From Mesostigma viride (lineage: Eukaryota > Streptophyta > Mesostigmatophyceae > Mesostigmatales > Mesostigmataceae): a DNA stretch of 45,000 bases. How positions within the stretch are numbered: position 1 is the stretch's first letter; each line of letters starts with the position of its first letter. Positions 30,674-45,000 of the stretch are shown piece after piece. The DNA is taken from assembly GCA_009746045.1 (NCBI GenBank), contig RPFO01000231.1, positions 777,888-822,887 on the forward strand, written 5' to 3'. Position numbers and translations under genes: made by a program. The notes below the pieces were generated by a model. That model worked only from the letters and a program-made list of their open reading frames with translations. It was not told the origin of the DNA and did no database searches.

Positions 30674-31669
30674 ATGATGGCAGGCTACACGCTGTACCGG
30701 TACCGGTCCGAATGGGATTTGCCGTCGTTTGACCCAGACTGCATGCAAGCAGAGCTTTTCCTTAGACTTGCAGGTATCGACTTCGAGGTGGAGCTGTGCA
30801 AGAGCCCGCTGCAGTCGCCGACTGGGCGGCTGCCTGCTCTGGAGGACCATGCCATGGGCGTTGTCGTTGACGAGGGAAATGGAAGCATTATGGATTACAT
30901 GCGGGAAACGAAAGGCATCAACTTGGACGGGTGGCTATCGGACTCCGAAGCCGCAGACTTGCTCAGCTACAAAAAACTCCTGCAGATTGACCTCGCGACC
31001 GCCACGAAAGCGGCTGTGTGGCTCGAGCACAAGAATCTCAACAAGCTGGCCGCCCGGCTGTACTTCGAGGACTCCAATTTCTTGCTGCGTCTCGTGCTGT
31101 GCAACATGCAGAAGAAAGACGTGCTGCACAACCAGCTCCCCTGGGGTAAAGCCACCGATGTCCCGGATCTATACGAGAAATCCGAGGCTGCTTTGACCGC
31201 CTTTGCTGCTCGCATAACCTCCCAGGACTACATCTTCGGGGACCGGCCGACGAGCCTTGATGCCATGCTTCTCGCCCAGATATTATTCCACCTGAACGCC
31301 AACATGCCCGTAAACACGATCTCGGCGCAGATCAACGGCCACCCCGAGCTCCTGCGCTACGCTAAAACCTTCCAAGGTCGCATGGGCATCGGCCCCCAGG
31401 TGGCCGGATGGACGGACGCCAAGCATGCGGGCAATAAATGGGACCAGAAAAAGAGGGGCGCGGGCGCCAGTAGTGAGGAATCTGGCAAGTACTACGCGCG
31501 GAAGGAGGCCAGGAAGAACGCGCCAAAGCCGCCCAAGAGCGAAAAGGAGCTAAGGTTCCGGAGACACAACCGTAACTTTTTCATCGTGGCGGGCACGGCG
31601 GTGGCGGTGTACCTCGGCCTTGCCCAGATCAATGCAGCGAGTTTGCTGGAGGAACTGGAGGATGAATAG
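30674..31669 (+). CDS. metaxin-like protein of the mitochondrial outer membrane
   Basis: 331 residues in one exon; ATG at 30674 with a second in-frame ATG at 30677, stop TAG. It has a thioredoxin/GST-N-like (Tom37/metaxin) domain at about 5-80 (YTLYRYRSEWDLPSFDPDCM, FLRLAGIDFEVELCKSP, GRLPALED). A GST-C-like helical domain follows with the metaxin signature IFGDRPTSLDAMLLAQILFH. Then come a basic linker and a single C-terminal membrane segment at about 301-317 (FFIVAGTAVAVYLGL) with a short acidic tail (LLEELEDE). This is the layout of plant metaxin. The family works with the SAM complex in import and insertion of outer-membrane beta-barrel proteins. Single-exon structure contrasts with the neighbouring intron-rich genes. 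Copies of its 3' end lie just downstream. Confidence 0.88.
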   Translation: MMAGYTLYRYRSEWDLPSFDPDCMQAELFLRLAGIDFEVELCKSPLQSPTGRLPALEDHAMGVVVDEGNGSIMDYMRETKGINLDGWLSDSEAADLLSYKKLLQIDLATATKAAVWLEHKNLNKLAARLYFEDSNFLLRLVLCNMQKKDVLHNQLPWGKATDVPDLYEKSEAALTAFAARITSQDYIFGDRPTSLDAMLLAQILFHLNANMPVNTISAQINGHPELLRYAKTFQGRMGIGPQVAGWTDAKHAGNKWDQKKRGAGASSEESGKYYARKEARKNAPKPPKSEKELRFRRHNRNFFIVAGTAVAVYLGLAQINAASLLEELEDE

Positions 31670-31733
31670 TTACTAGTCTGCACAATAAATATTGGCAGGA
31701 ATGTTATTATTATGGCCAGCATTATCATGTATT

Positions 31734-31873
31734 GTTGGAGGATGAATATTGGGCATGTCCTTTCTGAAACTGGCGACTAACTCAAACTGGCCAATATTAT
31801 TGTGTGTTGACGTTGCTATTTTGTGTTACCAGTATTATTATTTCTTTCTGGAGGAGTTGGAGGATGAATAGTT
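31734..31873 (+). repeat. two copies of the metaxin 3' coding end
   Basis: 31848-31873 matches 31646-31671 (last codons plus stop TAG) at 24 of 26 bases. 31734-31752 is a shorter copy built on TTGGAGGATGAATA. Confidence 0.93.
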
Positions 31874-32859
31874 GGCAGTTTCCATCATTGAAACTGGCAA
31901 CGACATTATCACTGGCATCCTAATCAATTCTGGCAGCAACGTCAGCGCCTCGGTAGGTGAACCCTCAGTGGTGGGCCTGGCCACACGGCAGCGGATGCAT
32001 GTCGACCTTGTATGTGTCTCACTTTATATGACTATGTGAAACAGCCATATAAATTCCACATTTCTGGCCTGTGCTGGTTGTCTCTTTGATATACATGTCT
32101 GCTGACCTGCGCTGGTTATCTCATCGATATACATGGCTGCTTGCTCAATGCCTACCCAAATAAAGGTTCATCCTAGGATCCTTCATCATGTGCATACAGC
32201 TTCGCAGTTGGTTAGAAATGTAAGTTGCAGGCGCCATTTATGGGGATGTACATGCATGCATGATGCGCGTACTCATGATGTGTAGTACTCCTGCGCACCG
32301 AGCTTACGTAGTACATATGTACCTAGCAGAATTTCGGAATTCAGCTGGCGCCACTCTGTGGTAAGGAGTTTTTTCGCAGCTGGCTTATAGTTTAGGATGC
32401 ATATGGACCAGGAGACTGGCCCCTTTAGCCGTGGAAGCTATGCCAGAGGAACTAGTTTCGAACGGCCCAACAGTGTTGGAGCTGAGCTGATCGAGCTTTC
32501 GCTTTTTTCGTGTACCGGCACTAGCTAGGCAGCATTAATTTGGTTGACTATTTTCTGCCTGAATTGACAATCAAGGTATATGATCATACCATGGTCCGGA
32601 TTCTCCCGATTTCTGGCCTGCGCTGGTTGTCTCCTTAATATGATCATACTTGTCGCGGACCGGCACTGAACGCAAATGGTTTTCACCTTTGCGGCGTGCC
32701 AAATCAGAATACTTGTCTCTGTTGTCTCCTTGATATATGATCATACTCCTTGATATTCTGATCAGACACTCCGCAATATTCTGATCAGATACTCCTTGAT
32801 ATGATCATCACTACCAAGCAAGTGATCCGAATATCGACATGTACACCATGTACACATGA

Positions 32860-32945
32860 TCTCGATCAGCTCAAGGTTGTCATTCTTACGATCCTGACCT
32901 ACAGCGCCGAGACATGGACGCTGACGCAGGAGCTGAAAAACGACT
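32860..32945 (+). mobile_element. fragment of non-LTR retrotransposon coding sequence
   Basis: The plus-strand frame reads DQLKVVILTILTYSAETWTL then TQELK, matching FKVVILTILTYGAETWTL of the element at 26470-27990. The fragment is in the opposite orientation and less than 100 bp. Confidence 0.85.
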
Positions 32946-33075
32946 CCTACCAGAATCGGGCAGTGGGGACAGAAGTGAATGGATTCTCCACTGCCGTTGG
33001 ACTACATGTTGCACATGACAGTTTAAAGCTCACCAAGGGTATAGGGTCCTTGGGTCATTAGACGCAGGATGTAAA

Positions 33076-43458
<10,383 letters not shown>

Positions 43459-43920
43459 CTGCGACACGGGCGCAAGGGCAACACGCACGGATGCCGGAAT
43501 ACATAGGAATAGCCAAGTTGAAAAGCAGGTCAGTGGCAAGTTAGGGGCAGGTCAATTAGCGGCCTGCGAGGCTGAAACACAAGGGGCAGCAGGGACGTGT
43601 CCTGGCGACGCAAGTATTAGAATCAAAATCATAACTAAATTGCGTGACGGCGGCAAGTATAGTATTCGCATTTGTCAACAAGCAGGCGTCAGCGGCAAGG
43701 TGTCGTGACAGGAGCAGCGGCAATTGTCGTGCCAGGCGGTGGCATGGGAGCAGCACGGATGCAAGGAAAGGAGGCGGGCGTCCTGACAGGTTGTGGCATG
43801 GGGGCAGCTCGGATGCAAGGCAAGGACAATAAGCAGTTAGGAAACACAGGCACTGCTCACTTTGCGAGGTCGCCCGATGAATCAAAATAAGAAGCACGTG
43901 ACTGCGCCATGTGGCTACCA
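43459..43920 (-). other. upstream intron of MCM9, no exon recognised
   Basis: No MCM Walker A or neighbouring motif is visible on the minus strand here. A GCATGGGAGCAGCACGGATG-type duplication lies at about 43740-43820. Confidence 0.55.
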
Positions 43921-45000
43921 ATAAAGGAACCTTCCACCCCTATACACAACGAGTGGGAATAAACCTTCCACCCCTATACACAACGAGTGGCAATAAACCT
44001 TCCACCCCTATACACAACGAGTGGCAATAAACCTTCCACCCCTATACACAACGAGTGGGAATGAACCTTCCACCCCTATACACAACTAGTGGGAATAAAC
44101 CTTCCACCCCTATACACAACGAGTGGGAATGAACCTTCCGCCCCTATACACGACGAGTGGGAATAAACCTTCCACCCCTATACACAACGAGTGGGAATGA
44201 ACCTTCCACCCCTATACACAACGAGTGGGAATAAACCTTCCACCCCTATACACAACGAGTGGGAATAAACCTTCCACCCCTATACACAACGAGTGGCAAT
44301 AAACCTTCCACCCCTATACACGACGAGTGGGAATAAACCTTCCACCCCTATACACAACGAGTGGGAATGAACCTTCCACCCCTATACACGACGAGTGGCA
44401 ATAAACCTTCCATCCCTATACACAACGAGTGGGAATGAACCTTCCACCCCTATACACGACGAGTGGGAATGAACCTTCCACCCCTATACACAACGAGTGG
44501 GAATAAACCTTCCACCCCTATACACAACGAGTGGGAATAAACCTTCCACCCCTATACACGACGAGTGGCAATAAACCTTCCATCCCTATACACGACGAGT
44601 GGGAATGAACCTTCCACCCCTATACACGACGAGTGGGAATAAACCTTCCACCCCTATACACAACGAGTGGGAATGAACCTTCCACCCCTATACACGACGA
44701 GTGGGAATGAACCTTCCACCCCTATACACGACGAGTGGGAATGAACCTTCCATCCCTATACACAACGAGTGGGAATAAACCTTCCACCCCTATACACAAC
44801 GAGTGGGAATGAACCTTCCACCCCTATACACAACGAGTGGGAATAAACCTTCCACCCCTATACACAACGAGTGGGAATGAACCTTCCGCCCCTATACACG
44901 ACGAGTGGGAATAAACCTTCCACCCCTATACACGACGAGTGGGAATGAACCTTCCACCCCTATACACAACGAGTGGGAATAAACCTTCCACCCCTATACA
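43921..45000 (+). repeat. 34-bp minisatellite, at least 31 copies, continues beyond the window
   Basis: Unit contains AATAAACCTTCCACCCCTAT followed by ACACAACGAGTGGG. Copies differ at a few fixed positions: AATAAA or AATGAA, ACAACGAG or ACGACGAG, GGG or GGC. There are no unique spacers, so it is not a CRISPR array. It probably lies in an MCM9 intron. Confidence 0.97.

Larger units (their letters stand above)
31670..33075. other. region between convergent metaxin and MCM9 genes
   Basis: Contains copies of the metaxin tail (31734-31752 and 31848-31873), dispersed-motif copies near 32062 and 32610, several TGATATGATCAT-type motifs at 32630-32810 and a small retrotransposon fragment at 32860-32945. 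No further gene is supported. Confidence 0.6.

Noticed and set aside
43921-45000. Possible CRISPR array
   Set aside because: The 34-bp units are directly contiguous with no unique spacers, and the context is eukaryotic.

Overview
The window is nuclear DNA of a eukaryote. Long GC-rich coding exons are split by many canonical GT-AG introns, and the introns are packed with tandem repeats and transposon fragments. No prokaryotic operon layout, rRNA, tRNA or CRISPR array was seen. The gene families (a TRANK1-like ankyrin/helicase giant with an N-terminal MYND finger, MCM9, a plant-type metaxin) and the GC-rich exons fit a unicellular green alga, perhaps prasinophyte-like. That placement is an inference.

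Layout. (1) 1-1809: upstream non-coding DNA. (2) 1810-25563, plus strand: one 12-exon gene whose exon phases all agree and give a 3,476-residue protein with MYND finger, ankyrin repeats, coiled coil, UvrD/Rep-type SF1 helicase core and TPR-like tail. Its introns hold (GGGGT)n, (CCCCA)n, (TTGGGG)n, several minisatellites, a piggyBac-like TTAA element and the 3' end of a non-LTR retrotransposon. (3) 25564-29329: 3' flank, an 81-bp repeat, a decayed retrotransposon with reverse-transcriptase motifs, and degenerate copies of the next gene's tail. (4) 29330-29941, minus: radical-SAM-like protein. (5) 30674-31669, plus: metaxin, divergent from (4). (6) 33076-43458, minus: nine exons of MCM9 (Walker B to stop), convergent with metaxin. 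Its 5' exons lie beyond the window. (7) 43921-45000: a 34-bp minisatellite that runs off the right edge.

The most unusual pattern is that many exons are accompanied by a decayed copy of their own edge in the neighbouring non-coding DNA. In MCM9 at least six exons have a degenerate copy of their 3' end plus splice donor in the downstream intron. Metaxin and the radical-SAM gene have copies of their last codons and stop codon just downstream. In the TRANK1-like gene, exon 9 has a near-perfect copy of its acceptor and helicase motif III 83 bp upstream. This suggests that introns and 3' flanks here grow by local tandem duplication that repeatedly catches exon ends. A second striking arrangement is exon 2 of the TRANK1-like gene, flanked by long reverse-complementary G-rich and C-rich intron arrays.

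All exon models were built by hand from phase, splice sites and remembered family motifs. No database search or transcript data were available.
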